A DNA stretch of 64,000 bases from Povalibacter uvarum (lineage in GTDB: Bacteria > Pseudomonadota > Gammaproteobacteria > Steroidobacterales > Steroidobacteraceae): the NCBI RefSeq assembly GCF_014202975.1, contig NZ_JACHHZ010000003.1, forward strand, positions 868,001 to 932,000. The letters run 5' to 3'. This document shows, in pieces, positions 52,275 through 59,091 of this stretch. Each line of letters opens with the position of its first letter. The first letter of the stretch is position 1. Below the pieces are notes generated by a model. That model was not told where the DNA came from, ran no database searches, and was given only the letters and a program-made list of their open reading frames with translations. The translations under genes and the position numbers were made by a program.

Positions 52275-52350
52275 GGCAACTGGCAACTGGCGACTGGCCG
52301 CTGGCCAGAGTCCGGATTGGCCAGTAGCCAGCAGCCAGTAGCCAGCAGCC
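52275..52350. repeat. Heptamer inverted-repeat element, nCTGGCn family (cheY-cheZ)
   Basis: The left arm is CAACTGG, CAACTGG, CGACTGG, CCGCTGG, CCAGAG. The right arm is TTGGCCAG, TAGCCAG, CAGCCAG, TAGCCAG, CAGCC. The loop is under 10 nt, making this the most compact hairpin of the set. It starts 6 bp after the cheY stop and ends 13 bp before cheZ. Confidence 0.9.
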
Positions 52351-52363
52351 AAAGGTTTTCGCC

Positions 52364-53110
52364 ATGACGCCTCCCTCGTCCAATCTGCAGGAACAGTTCG
52401 GCCCCATCATCGCGGCGCTTGCGGGCGCGCTCGCGGCCGGCGATGAACAGCTTTTCTACCGGGAGCTGGATGCGCTGGTCGAAAGTCGCGAACGTAATCT
52501 GTTCGGCGAACTGCGCAAGCTCACCTCCGATCTGCAATCGGCGCTGGTGCGCTTCAGCATCGACTCACGCCTCGTCGATCTCGCGGAGAAGGAAGTGCCC
52601 GACGCGAGGGCGCGGCTCGATCACGTCCTCAAGATGACGGACGAGGCGGCCCATCGCACCATGGATCTCGTCGAACAGTCGGGACCGCTCGCCGATCGCA
52701 CCGCGAAGCAGGCGGCGGAGATCATCGAATCCTGGAAGCGGTTCCGGGCTCGCAGCATCGCTGTCGACGAATTCCGGGACATGGTCGTGAAGATGGATTC
52801 GTTCCTCGAGTCCGCCGGTGAAGACATGGGCAAGGTGCGCAGCAACCTCGCCGAAGTCCTCATGACCCAGGGCTACCAGGATCTCTCCGGTCAGATCATC
52901 CGCGGCGTCATGAAGCTCGTCGGCGAGCTCGAAACCGCACTCGTCGAACTCGTGCGCCTCTCTAAGGGCGGCGTTCGCAAGTCGGACGTCGAGGCAGAAA
53001 AGCCCAGCACTTCCCGCGGCTTCGGTCCCGTAGTCCCCGGTGTCGATCACGGTCCGGCCGTCAGCGGCCAGCAGGACGTCGATTCGCTGCTGGCGGGATT
53101 GGGAATGTAA
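52364..53110 (+). CDS. cheZ: Chemotaxis phosphatase CheZ
   Basis: CheZ removes phosphate from CheY. The 248 residues form the long helical hairpin. The active-site region is KMDSFLESAGEDMGKVRSNLAEVLMTQGYQDLSGQIIRGVMKLV (about 144-187), with the catalytic glutamine in TQGYQDLSGQ. The C-terminal CheY-binding peptide is QQDVDSLLAGLGM. A weak AAAGG lies 8 nt before the ATG, just after a repeat arm. Its presence supports a beta/gammaproteobacterial origin. Confidence 0.96.
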   Translation: MTPPSSNLQEQFGPIIAALAGALAAGDEQLFYRELDALVESRERNLFGELRKLTSDLQSALVRFSIDSRLVDLAEKEVPDARARLDHVLKMTDEAAHRTMDLVEQSGPLADRTAKQAAEIIESWKRFRARSIAVDEFRDMVVKMDSFLESAGEDMGKVRSNLAEVLMTQGYQDLSGQIIRGVMKLVGELETALVELVRLSKGGVRKSDVEAEKPSTSRGFGPVVPGVDHGPAVSGQQDVDSLLAGLGM

Positions 53111-53114
53111 GGAA

Positions 53115-53251
53115 GAAGTAGATAGCGGATAGCGGATGGTGACTAGTCAGAACAAGAAGGCGAGACGAGATCACAGCGGCAGGCCCGCTGTGCGGGACCC
53201 GTCTTGTCCTTTGTCTGAGCCATCCGCCATCCGCTATCCGCTATCCGCTTC
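53115..53251. repeat. Heptamer inverted-repeat element, GCGGATA family (cheZ-motC)
   Basis: The left arm is GAAGTAGATA, GCGGATA, GCGGATG, GTGACTAGTCAGAACAAG. The right arm is TGTCTGAGC, CATCCGC, CATCCGC, TATCCGC, TATCCGCTTC. The loop (about 60 nt) holds GGCAGGCCCGCTGTGCGGGACC, a smaller hairpin. It starts 4 bp after the cheZ stop. Confidence 0.92.
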
Positions 53252-53260
53252 GGATATCTA

Positions 53261-54001
53261 ATGGATATTCTCTCCATCATTGGTCTTTTGCTCGCGGTTG
53301 CGGCGCTGCTCGTCGGTGCTGTGCTGAAGGGCGCGGGCCTGGCGTCGCTGGTGTCGGCGGCGGCGTTCATGATCGTCATCGTCGGGACGATCGCGGCGAT
53401 CTTCATTCAGACGCCGCTGGCGGTCATGAAGGACGCGTTCCGGATCCTGCCGTGGGTTTTCAATCCGCCGGCGAACCGCCGTGCCGAGCTCGTCAAGAAG
53501 ATGGTCGACTGGAGCAACACTGCGCGAAAGCAGGGGCTGCTCGGTCTCGAGCCCGTCATCGACAGGGAAACCGATGCGTTCGTGCGCAAGGGACTCCAGC
53601 TCGTCGTCGACGGCAGCGAACCGGAAGTGATCCGCAACATTCTCGAAGTCGACATGCACGTTCGCGAACAGACGGACACGCGCGGCGCGAAAGTATTCGA
53701 AGGCATGGGCGTCTACGCGCCGACCCTCGGCATCATCGGAGCCGTGCTCGGCCTGATGGCGGTGCTGCAGAACCTCGCCGACCCGAGCAAGCTCGGCCAG
53801 GGCATCGCAGCTGCATTCACCGCGACGATCTACGGCATCGGTCTCGCGAACCTGTTCTTCCTCCCCGTCGCAAGCAAGCTCAAGGTTGCCATTGCCCGCC
53901 AGGCCGAAGCCCGCGAGATGGTGATCGAAGGGATGATTTCGATTGCACAGGGGGAGAATCCGCGATCGATCGAGTCGAAGTTGCAAGGCTACTTACACTA
54001 G
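53261..54001 (+). CDS. motC: Flagellar stator protein MotC (MotA/PomA family)
   Basis: MotC is the ion-channel stator subunit with four transmembrane helices. The 246 residues show helices at about 3-23, 29-50, 147-168 and 179-202, with the cytoplasmic torque loop between helices 2 and 3. Family motifs VFEGMGVYAPTLGIIGAVLGLMAVLQNL and IAAAFTATIYGIGLANLFFLP are intact. MotCD is the second stator pair of Pseudomonas. Only one stator pair is present in this window. The stop runs into the next repeat arm. Confidence 0.96.
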   Translation: MDILSIIGLLLAVAALLVGAVLKGAGLASLVSAAAFMIVIVGTIAAIFIQTPLAVMKDAFRILPWVFNPPANRRAELVKKMVDWSNTARKQGLLGLEPVIDRETDAFVRKGLQLVVDGSEPEVIRNILEVDMHVREQTDTRGAKVFEGMGVYAPTLGIIGAVLGLMAVLQNLADPSKLGQGIAAAFTATIYGIGLANLFFLPVASKLKVAIARQAEAREMVIEGMISIAQGENPRSIESKLQGYLH

Positions 54002-54094
54002 AAGGGGACAGCGGATAGCGGATAGCGGATGGTCAGAGCAGGACTGCACGCATTTTCTTCTTTCCTATCCGCCATCCGCTATCCGCCAGCCTTC
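54001..54094. repeat. Heptamer inverted-repeat element, GCGGATA family (motC-motD)
   Basis: The left arm begins in the last base of the motC stop: GAAGGGGACA, GCGGATA, GCGGATA, GCGGATG, GTCAGAGC. The right arm is CCTATCCGC, CATCCGC, TATCCGC, CAGCCTTC. The loop is about 28 nt. It ends 2 bp before the motD ATG. Confidence 0.9.
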
Positions 54095-54096
54095 CT

Positions 54097-55062
54097 ATGC
54101 CCCGCCGTCACAAACACGAAGAGCATGCCAACCACGAAGCGTGGGCGATCCCCTATGCGGATCTGCTGACGCTGCTGCTCGCGTTCTTCGTCGTGATGTA
54201 CGCGATCTCGTCGGTGAACGAAGGCAAGTATCGGGTGCTGTCCGATTCGTTGTTCGCGGCGTTCCGCGGGTCGCCGCGGACGTTGCAGCCGGTGCAGGTC
54301 GGTGAGAAAGCGGTCGGATCGGGTGCCGACATCCAGATGACGATCGTGCAGCAGGCGATGCTCGAAGGGCAGCCGCGGTCGATGCTCGAACCGAGTCCGA
54401 TCAGCGTGTCCGATTCGCAGCACAGTGCGCATCATGCGGCGAACACGACGTATGACTCGGAGACGCAGGCGAGTGAAGCAGCGGTGCAGCAGCTCGAATC
54501 CGTTGCGCGTGAAGTCGAGCAGGCCATGTCGACGCTGGTCGATCAGCAGTTGATCGCCGTGCGACGCCATGGACTGTGGGTCGAAGTCGAGATTCGCACC
54601 GACATCCTGTTTCCGAGCGGTGTTGCGACGATGGAGCCGGCGGCCATCGATGTCCTGCGTCAGCTCGCAGGGACACTCAAGCCGTTCCCGAATCCGATCC
54701 GCGTGGAAGGGCACACGGACAATCGTCCCATCAGCACGCGTGCGTTTCCGTCGAACTGGGAGCTTTCTTCCGCACGCGCGGCAAGCGTCGTGCATCTCTT
54801 CACCGAGAGCGGTATTGCGCCGGCGCGGCTCGCGGTGATCGGACTCGGCGAGTACCGTCCGGCACAGCCCAACACGACGGCGGAAGGCCGCAATGCCAAT
54901 CGTCGCGTCGTGCTGGTCATCCTGAGCGGCAACACGCCGCCCGAAGGCGACTACGCCGAAGATCGCGGCATGCCGGAAGTGCCTGCGGCTGCTCCCGCAG
55001 AAATTCCAGCAGCTGACCCCACCGTCTCTGCTGCCGTGGTGACGGCGCAGCCCGCAACGTAG
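54097..55062 (+). CDS. motD: Flagellar stator protein MotD (MotB family)
   Basis: MotD couples ion flow to torque and anchors the stator to peptidoglycan. The 321 residues have a single transmembrane helix at about 22-41 with the essential aspartate in YADLLTLLLAFFVVMYA. After a plug/linker comes an OmpA-like domain (ILFPSGVATMEPAAIDVLRQLAG, then RVEGHTDNRPISTRAFPSNWELSSARAASVVHLF and RNANRRVVLVI). The ATG has no Shine-Dalgarno sequence; a repeat arm ends 2 bp upstream. It continues with a variable, Pro/Ala-rich tail. Confidence 0.96.
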   Translation: MPRRHKHEEHANHEAWAIPYADLLTLLLAFFVVMYAISSVNEGKYRVLSDSLFAAFRGSPRTLQPVQVGEKAVGSGADIQMTIVQQAMLEGQPRSMLEPSPISVSDSQHSAHHAANTTYDSETQASEAAVQQLESVAREVEQAMSTLVDQQLIAVRRHGLWVEVEIRTDILFPSGVATMEPAAIDVLRQLAGTLKPFPNPIRVEGHTDNRPISTRAFPSNWELSSARAASVVHLFTESGIAPARLAVIGLGEYRPAQPNTTAEGRNANRRVVLVILSGNTPPEGDYAEDRGMPEVPAAAPAEIPAADPTVSAAVVTAQPAT

Positions 55063-55083
55063 ACCTCCATCGGGTTCTGCTCG

Positions 55084-55118
55084 GGGCTCGCAGCTCACAG
55101 CTCATCGCTCGCAGCTCC
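55084..55118. repeat. Heptamer-array arm, GAGCnnn family (downstream of motD)
   Basis: Read inversely: GAGCTGC, GAGCGAT, GAGCTGT, GAGCTGC, GAGC. Only this arm is present. Further on, TGCTGC-TTC-GCAGCA at about 55169-55184 forms a small hairpin before the LysM gene. Confidence 0.75.
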
Positions 55119-55263
55119 ACCGGCGTAGGCAATCCAGCCACAAACCCTGGCCTGCTCGAATCTCCCTGCTGCTTCGCAGCAAGACTTCCCATTTCCACGA
55201 TAGGCACGCTGCAGCGCGTCGCTATGATCCTTGCGCGTGTTCGCCGCAACGGAGGCAAGCATC

Positions 55264-55470
55264 GTGGCACCTGAAGAACCGGTCGCACCCGCGCCGAAAG
55301 AAAATCCCTACCAGCAGACGTATGTCGTCCAGAAGGGCGACACGCTGTCGAAGATCGCGGATGAGTACTACGGCGATGCCCGTCTGTACACGAAGATCTT
55401 CGAAGCCAATCGCGACGTCCTGAAGGATCCGGACAAGATCAAGCCGGGCCAGAAACTGCGCATCCCTTAA
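55264..55470 (+). CDS. Small LysM-domain protein
   Basis: The 68-residue protein is essentially one LysM domain: [49 protein letters not shown], about residues 20-68. It closely resembles the LysM part of YgaU (Kbp), including the DPDKIxPGQxLRIP ending. No signal peptide is visible, so it may act in the cytoplasm, as YgaU does, rather than bind peptidoglycan. The GTG was chosen because GGAGG stands 8 nt upstream; the frame is open further upstream without a good start. It is followed 11 bp later by a lipoprotein gene. Confidence 0.85.
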   Translation: MAPEEPVAPAPKENPYQQTYVVQKGDTLSKIADEYYGDARLYTKIFEANRDVLKDPDKIKPGQKLRIP

Positions 55471-55481
55471 GGAGAATATCA

Positions 55482-56087
55482 ATGAGAACGGCTGTGAAAT
55501 GGCTGAGCGTACTGCTTGCTGCGAGCTTGCTCGCGGCGTGTGCAGGTCAGAAGGAGCCTGCAACGAAGGCAGTTGCAGACATCGAAGCGTCGCTGGCGGC
55601 GATGCGTGAAGACGCAACGAAGTACGCGGCGAACGAGCTGCAACAAGTGGAAGTGGCGCTGTTGTCGCTGAAGGATTCGCTCGCGAAGAAGGACTACAAA
55701 GCGGTGGTGGCCGCAGCGCCAGCAGTCTCGACGCAACTGGCGTCGCTGCAGCAAACCGTGACCGCGAAACGCGATGAAGCGCACGCTGCGATGGCGGCTG
55801 CGGGCGAGGAGTGGAGGGCGCTGAGCGCCGAAGTCCCCGATATGGTCGCGGCCATTCAAAGCCGCGTCGACATCCTGAGCCAGTCGAAGAAGCTGCCGAA
55901 AGGCATCACGACCGAAGCGTTCGAATCCGCCAAAACCGGGCTCGAGTCCATGAAAACAGCCTGGCAGAGTGCGACCGCCTCGTTCGGCTCGGGCGATCCG
56001 GTGAAAGCCGTGGAACAGGCAAAGTCCGCGAAAGATACGGGAACCGCGACGCTCGCGGCGTTGGGGATGGCGCCGAAGGCGGGCTAG
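55482..56087 (+). CDS. Putative lipoprotein with helical repeats
   Basis: The 201-residue protein has a lipoprotein leader with lipobox LAAC (Cys20). The mature part is Ala/Lys/Glu-rich and predicted helical throughout, with an internal alternation (VADIEASLAAMREDATKYAANELQQVEVALLSLKDSLAKKDYKAVVAAAPAVSTQLASLQQTV) that suggests TPR-like or long antiparallel helices, as in DUF4398-type lipoproteins. AAGGAG lies upstream. Its envelope location and pairing with the LysM gene suggest a cell-wall-related task, but the function is unknown. Confidence 0.75.
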   Translation: MRTAVKWLSVLLAASLLAACAGQKEPATKAVADIEASLAAMREDATKYAANELQQVEVALLSLKDSLAKKDYKAVVAAAPAVSTQLASLQQTVTAKRDEAHAAMAAAGEEWRALSAEVPDMVAAIQSRVDILSQSKKLPKGITTEAFESAKTGLESMKTAWQSATASFGSGDPVKAVEQAKSAKDTGTATLAALGMAPKAG

Positions 56088-56117
56088 ACGAGGGACTTCT
56101 GAACGTCAGTGCTCTGT

Positions 56118-56181
56118 GTCACTCCCGCGCAAGCGGGAGTCCATCGGGTGAGTCAGAATGGATTCCCTTCGCGGGAAAGAC
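56118..56181. repeat. REP-like double palindrome (ATTCCCGCG type), copy 5
   Basis: The left unit is GTCACTCCCGCG...CGGGAGT and the right unit ATTCCCTTCGCGGGAA, slightly degenerated. It marks the border between the flagellar run and the low-GC island. Confidence 0.75.
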
Positions 56182-56213
56182 AGGAAGCCCTCCGGATTAC
56201 TGGCGGGCTTCCT
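56182..56213 (-). terminator. Hairpin at the 3' end of the ferredoxin gene
   Basis: AGGAAGCCC and GGGCTTCCT form a perfect 9-bp stem with a 14-nt loop, 12 bp after the ferredoxin stop. No long U-run follows, so termination is probable rather than certain; it could serve both converging genes. Confidence 0.55.
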
Positions 56214-56225
56214 CCATGAAACTTG

Positions 56226-56516
56226 TCACGCGTGCCTAGCCAGGGTGATGGCGCTTTCGGGACAGGCCTTCACGCAAAGTCCACAAGCCTGGCAAGCATC
56301 CTCGTTGATGAGCAGGGCTTGCTGCCATCCGTGCACGAAGCCTTTCAGCTTGCCTTTGAGGCTCAGTGTCGTCCGCGCGTCCTTCGGCAATGTGCCAACG
56401 GAAAACACCGAGAACGGGCAGACCGCCTCACAGTCGGCTTTGCCTTCACAGGCGTTTCGGTCGATCACCGGTCGAAACGTACCGGCTTCGTGCTTGCAGT
56501 CTTCAGTACTGGTCAC
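56226..56516 (-). CDS. Ferredoxin with two Fe-S cluster motifs
   Basis: The 96-residue protein is a bacterial-type ferredoxin. The C-terminal motif is canonical, Cys75-x2-Cys78-x2-Cys81-x3-Cys85-Pro (CQACGLCVKACP). The N-terminal motif is Cys23-x5-Cys29-x3-Cys33-Pro (CEGKADCEAVCP), lacking one cysteine of the standard set, as in a group of small ferredoxins where that cluster is 3Fe or otherwise ligated. A Lys/Gly-rich loop (LSLKGKLKGFVHGW) separates them. It starts with GTG 3 bp after the GNAT stop, with GGAG upstream. The redox partner is not evident. Confidence 0.85.
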   Translation of the reverse strand: MTSTEDCKHEAGTFRPVIDRNACEGKADCEAVCPFSVFSVGTLPKDARTTLSLKGKLKGFVHGWQQALLINEDACQACGLCVKACPESAITLARHA

Positions 56517-56519
56517 TCT

Positions 56520-56996
56520 TCATTCTCCATGTCCTGCAATCACCTTCCGCATTCCAAATCTGCGGAATGTGATGCCGTGCAATTCCACCCGTTGCTCTTC
56601 CGTGACTTGGAAGCCTCTGCTTTCAAAGAAGGGACGGGCGACCGTGCTTGCCTCGGTAAACAGCTCGCGTATACCGGATGAGAGCAGCAGGGCCTCCGTC
56701 TCGCGGTAAAGAGCTGACGCGACCCCTTGTCTTGCGCTCTGGGGTGATGCGTACAGGAGGTCGATATGGCCATTCTGCTCGTATGAGATGAACCCGACCG
56801 GCTCGGAATTTTCTTCGGCCACCAGCGTTCTGACAGTTGTCAGTCGGGTTCCCCAGAAATCCAGGTCCGGCGGCTGCGGGGCCCAGGCTTTCAGCTGACG
56901 TTCGTCGTAGTCGCGCCCGGCAAGGCCGTGAACTGCGCGCGTGAACAGCAACGCGAGCGCTTCGGTATCCGTTTCACGGTACGGCCTGATTTTCAT
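56520..56996 (-). CDS. GNAT-family N-acetyltransferase
   Basis: This is a 158-residue acetyltransferase of the GNAT fold. It starts with the beta-1 and alpha-1 pattern MKIRPYRETDTEALALLFTRAVHGL. The central strand (VAEENSEPVGFISYEQNGHIDLLYASPQSARQGVASALYRETEALL) holds a modified acetyl-CoA loop QSARQGVAS, where RxxGxG/A is usual. It ends with PFFESRGFQVTEEQRVELHG, the typical GNAT C-terminal element. The substrate is unknown; small-molecule or ribosomal protein acetylation are both possible. Genes of this kind are frequent integron-cassette cargo. Confidence 0.9.
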   Translation of the reverse strand: MKIRPYRETDTEALALLFTRAVHGLAGRDYDERQLKAWAPQPPDLDFWGTRLTTVRTLVAEENSEPVGFISYEQNGHIDLLYASPQSARQGVASALYRETEALLLSSGIRELFTEASTVARPFFESRGFQVTEEQRVELHGITFRRFGMRKVIAGHGE

Positions 56997-57008
56997 GCGC
57001 CGGCGGCT

Positions 57009-57392
57009 TCACTTGCTGATGATGCAGAAGCCGTTTCCGAACGGATCGCTGCAGAACGCGACTGCCTTTGGCTTCGTGTACTCCTGTTCGATCGATGCGC
57101 CAGCCTCTTTCGCCCTTGAGATCGTGGCTGCGAAGTCTTCCACATGGAAGTCCAGATGCACCGGGGTCCAGTGTCGTGAGTAACCTCGCGTCTGCTCCGA
57201 AGGGGTCGGCTTCGAGCCGGCCGGCTTGGCGTGAATGCACACCATAACGTTGTTGCCATCCACGATCGCCATCTGGGGAAATGGGCGCGACTTTTCCTGC
57301 CAGCCGAAGACACGGCGATAGAAGTCCACGCCGGCGTCCAGGTCCGGGACATCGATACTGATGTTGACGGTCGCGGTTGTAGGGGTGTTCAT
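57009..57392 (-). CDS. VOC-family (glyoxalase/bleomycin-resistance-like) protein 1
   Basis: The 127 residues form one VOC domain pair: ISIDVPDLDAGVDFYRRVFGWQ in the first half and HLDFHVEDFAATISRAKEAGASIEQEY with FCSDPFGNGFCIISK in the second. AAAGGA is 7 nt before the ATG, whose first bases overlap the stop of the next gene upstream (ATGA). Metal ligands cannot be assigned with confidence, although HLDFHV is a likely site. Function could be detoxification or dioxygenase-like, unknown. Confidence 0.88.
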   Translation of the reverse strand: MNTPTTATVNISIDVPDLDAGVDFYRRVFGWQEKSRPFPQMAIVDGNNVMVCIHAKPAGSKPTPSEQTRGYSRHWTPVHLDFHVEDFAATISRAKEAGASIEQEYTKPKAVAFCSDPFGNGFCIISK

Positions 57393-57808
57393 TGCAAGTC
57401 CTTTGAGAGTTGACGTCGGCCGCGAAACTTTCGAACCGCAAGCCAAAGAAGGTGTATGGAGCAAAGGGTGGGTAGTGCGAGCGTGAGGACGGAGAACCAG
57501 TCGAGCGAAAGACCGGTGAACTGACCAGTCATGGTTGTCCAGATGGCAAGCAGACCAAGTGCCATACCCGACACTACAAAAGCCCAGGGCAAATGATCTC
57601 TTCGGTTCCGAAGATAGCGGAGCGTAAGCACGAGAGCGACCATGCCGAGGAAGCCACCGAGGGTGCACAGCACCTGAACGATGACGTAGCCGAAGCCACG
57701 AGCAGCTCCGGCCAATAGCATCGGAAACAACAACAGACCCCAGAACAAGAAGTACGCGGGCAGGGCAAAGCAGAGCACTGCTTCGATCACCAACCACGGC
57801 TTCTCCAT
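57389..57808 (-). CDS. Small integral membrane protein, unknown
   Basis: The 139-residue protein has four hydrophobic segments (about 5-25, 32-54, 67-88 and 98-120) with short basic loops, ending LAVRKFRGRRQLSKDLQ. No known transporter motif is visible. ATG 57808 was chosen; an ATG three codons earlier (57817) is equally possible. The stop overlaps the start of the VOC gene, so the two are translated together. Base composition is clearly less GC-rich than that of the flagellar genes, which suits an acquired gene. Confidence 0.7.
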   Translation of the reverse strand: MEKPWLVIEAVLCFALPAYFLFWGLLLFPMLLAGAARGFGYVIVQVLCTLGGFLGMVALVLTLRYLRNRRDHLPWAFVVSGMALGLLAIWTTMTGQFTGLSLDWFSVLTLALPTLCSIHLLWLAVRKFRGRRQLSKDLQ

Positions 57809-57851
57809 TTGTCTCATTCTCAAGCAAGTCTGGACCAAGCCGCGCGGACCG

Positions 57852-58286
57852 TCATGCGGCACCACTCGCGCGCTCGAAAAAGAACCAGCGATGCCCTTCG
57901 AGATCCTCCGCCCGGTATCTTCTCCCAGGCGGTCCGTTCTCGATCTCTGAAAGTATCGTTGCTCCCGACGCTTTGGCGCGCGCAAAGTGCATATCGAGAT
58001 CGTCAACGTAGACGAGCACTCCATCGATGATCCATGGAGCAGCTGACCACTTCTTCGCGCTATCGCAGCTCTCGCGGTGTCGTTTCGGAGACTGGTAGTC
58101 AGGTGTGGGCGAGGCGAGCATGACCAGGCCGCCGCCAGCCTCGAGCTCGCCGTGCATGAGCCGACCCGTGGGATCGCATATGCGCGATCGCTCCCGAAAG
58201 CCGAACGCCTTGACCAGCCATTCGAGCGCGGCAATGCCGTCTTCGTAGGAAATCATCGGAATGACTGTTTGCTCGTCCATTGGCAT
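57852..58286 (-). CDS. VOC-family protein 2 (bleomycin-resistance-like)
   Basis: The 144 residues fit the PhnB-like VOC type: MISYEDGIAALEWLVKAFGFRERSR, then GELEAGGGLVMLASPTPDYQSP, VLVYVDDLDMHFARAKASGATILSEIENGPPGRRYRAEDLEGHRWFFFE. The order of beta-alpha-beta-beta-beta modules is complete. It begins 30 bp after the R' end of an attC site (58316-58385), the position expected of a cassette-borne gene. Function is undetermined. Confidence 0.9.
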   Translation of the reverse strand: MPMDEQTVIPMISYEDGIAALEWLVKAFGFRERSRICDPTGRLMHGELEAGGGLVMLASPTPDYQSPKRHRESCDSAKKWSAAPWIIDGVLVYVDDLDMHFARAKASGATILSEIENGPPGRRYRAEDLEGHRWFFFERASGAA

Positions 58287-58315
58287 GAATAGCGTCCTTC
58301 GCTGGATGGCTCTTT

Positions 58316-58385
58316 GTCCAACGCCACCGCTGCCGCAAGCGCCGGCGCTTCGCCGGTTCGAGTCGGAACAAGCGGCCTGTTGGGC
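58316..58385 (-). repeat. Integron attC site 1
   Basis: On the minus strand GCCCAAC (R'') begins 6 bp after the stop of the 58392 gene and GTTGGAC (R') ends 30 bp before the next gene. Between them CCGCT...AGCGG and CCGGCG...CGCCGG pair, giving the expected hairpin. Its inner sequence is closely related to attC at 59897. Confidence 0.85.
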
Positions 58386-58391
58386 AGCGGC

Positions 58392-58742
58392 CTACTTATG
58401 AAAGAGCCCGATGACCTGCTCCTGCAAGGGAAAGCGCCGGCGTATCAGCTCCACTATTTCCTTGTCTCTTCGCTTCATGAACTGTGCGGTCTCGGCAGTC
58501 AGCTCACCACCTATGTACTGAAGGGACTGCCATCCCTCCTCTGTACGAGGCGCGTGATGCACTTTGCTCCAGAAGGCCTGATTGGCCTCGCCCTTCGCAC
58601 TGCCAAGTAGAGAAACGATCTCATCGAGCGTCGATTCATCGACGCATGAAAATGCAACTTCTCCGAACCACGCCGGCAAGTCATCCGCCGCAACGCCATT
58701 TAGTTCCAGAGTCCTGTACAAGCCGGCAAGTGGATCACTCAT
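58392..58742 (-). CDS. Cassette-borne hypothetical protein
   Basis: The 116-residue protein is soluble and mainly helical (DESTLDEIVSLLGSAKGEANQAFW, then TAETAQFMKRRDKEIVELIRRRF). No family recognised. It starts 9 bp after an R' site (GTTAGGC on its strand) and ends 6 bp before the R'' of attC 1, so it fills its cassette almost completely. The ATG giving MSDPLAGLYR was preferred over an upstream in-frame start that would lie inside the attC remnant. Confidence 0.75.
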   Translation of the reverse strand: MSDPLAGLYRTLELNGVAADDLPAWFGEVAFSCVDESTLDEIVSLLGSAKGEANQAFWSKVHHAPRTEEGWQSLQYIGGELTAETAQFMKRRDKEIVELIRRRFPLQEQVIGLFHK

Positions 58743-58751
58743 GGCCTCGAA

Positions 58752-58804
58752 GCCTAACGCCGCGCGCAAGCCGCGAACAAGAACGCTTTGCTATTGTGAG
58801 TCGG
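58752..58804 (-). repeat. Truncated attC site
   Basis: GTTAGGC (R' on the minus strand) and about 45 bp of hairpin sequence related to attC 1 and attC 59897 are present up to a GAGTCGG core. The R'' side is missing. Likely a recombination or deletion scar. Confidence 0.6.
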
Positions 58805-58985
58805 GCGCCCGTAGGGCGCGTACTTGACGCGCTTGCCAGCGCGCACTCGTACCCACCATGCCGGAGATTGCCGCCGGAACGCAGCTTGCGAATTGGCTGC
58901 TTGCGTAATGGAGCCACCGACAAAGATGTATGTCGCCCCGGACCTTCGCGCCAGTTGTGGCGTGCCGATGCGCTCCTTGCATGCG
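58805..58985. other. Geneless segment between attC sites
   Basis: No open frame in this 181-bp stretch has a ribosome binding site or recognisable product. It appears to be a cassette relic or a gene-free cassette between the attC at 58986 and the truncated attC at 58752. Confidence 0.5.
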
Positions 58986-59046
58986 GGTCAACGTCTGCCA
59001 TCACGCGCGTGCGTCTTCGCACGTCGCGTGGATGGCCTTGTTGGGC
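58986..59046 (-). repeat. Integron attC site 2
   Basis: On the minus strand GCCCAAC begins the site and GTTGACC ends it (one mismatch to GTTRRRY). GCCATC/GATGGC pairs inside, and a CGTGCG/CGCACG hairpin forms the tip. It lies 45 bp after the TfoX-like stop. Confidence 0.78.
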
Positions 59047-59091
59047 ACGTTGCTAGCGCGCAGACGATTGAACACCTGAGCTGCCGAGAAG

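Noticed and set aside
16972-54094. Tandem repeats as CRISPR arrays
   Set aside because: Units are 7-8 bp without spacers, arms are inverted copies, and no cas genes are present.
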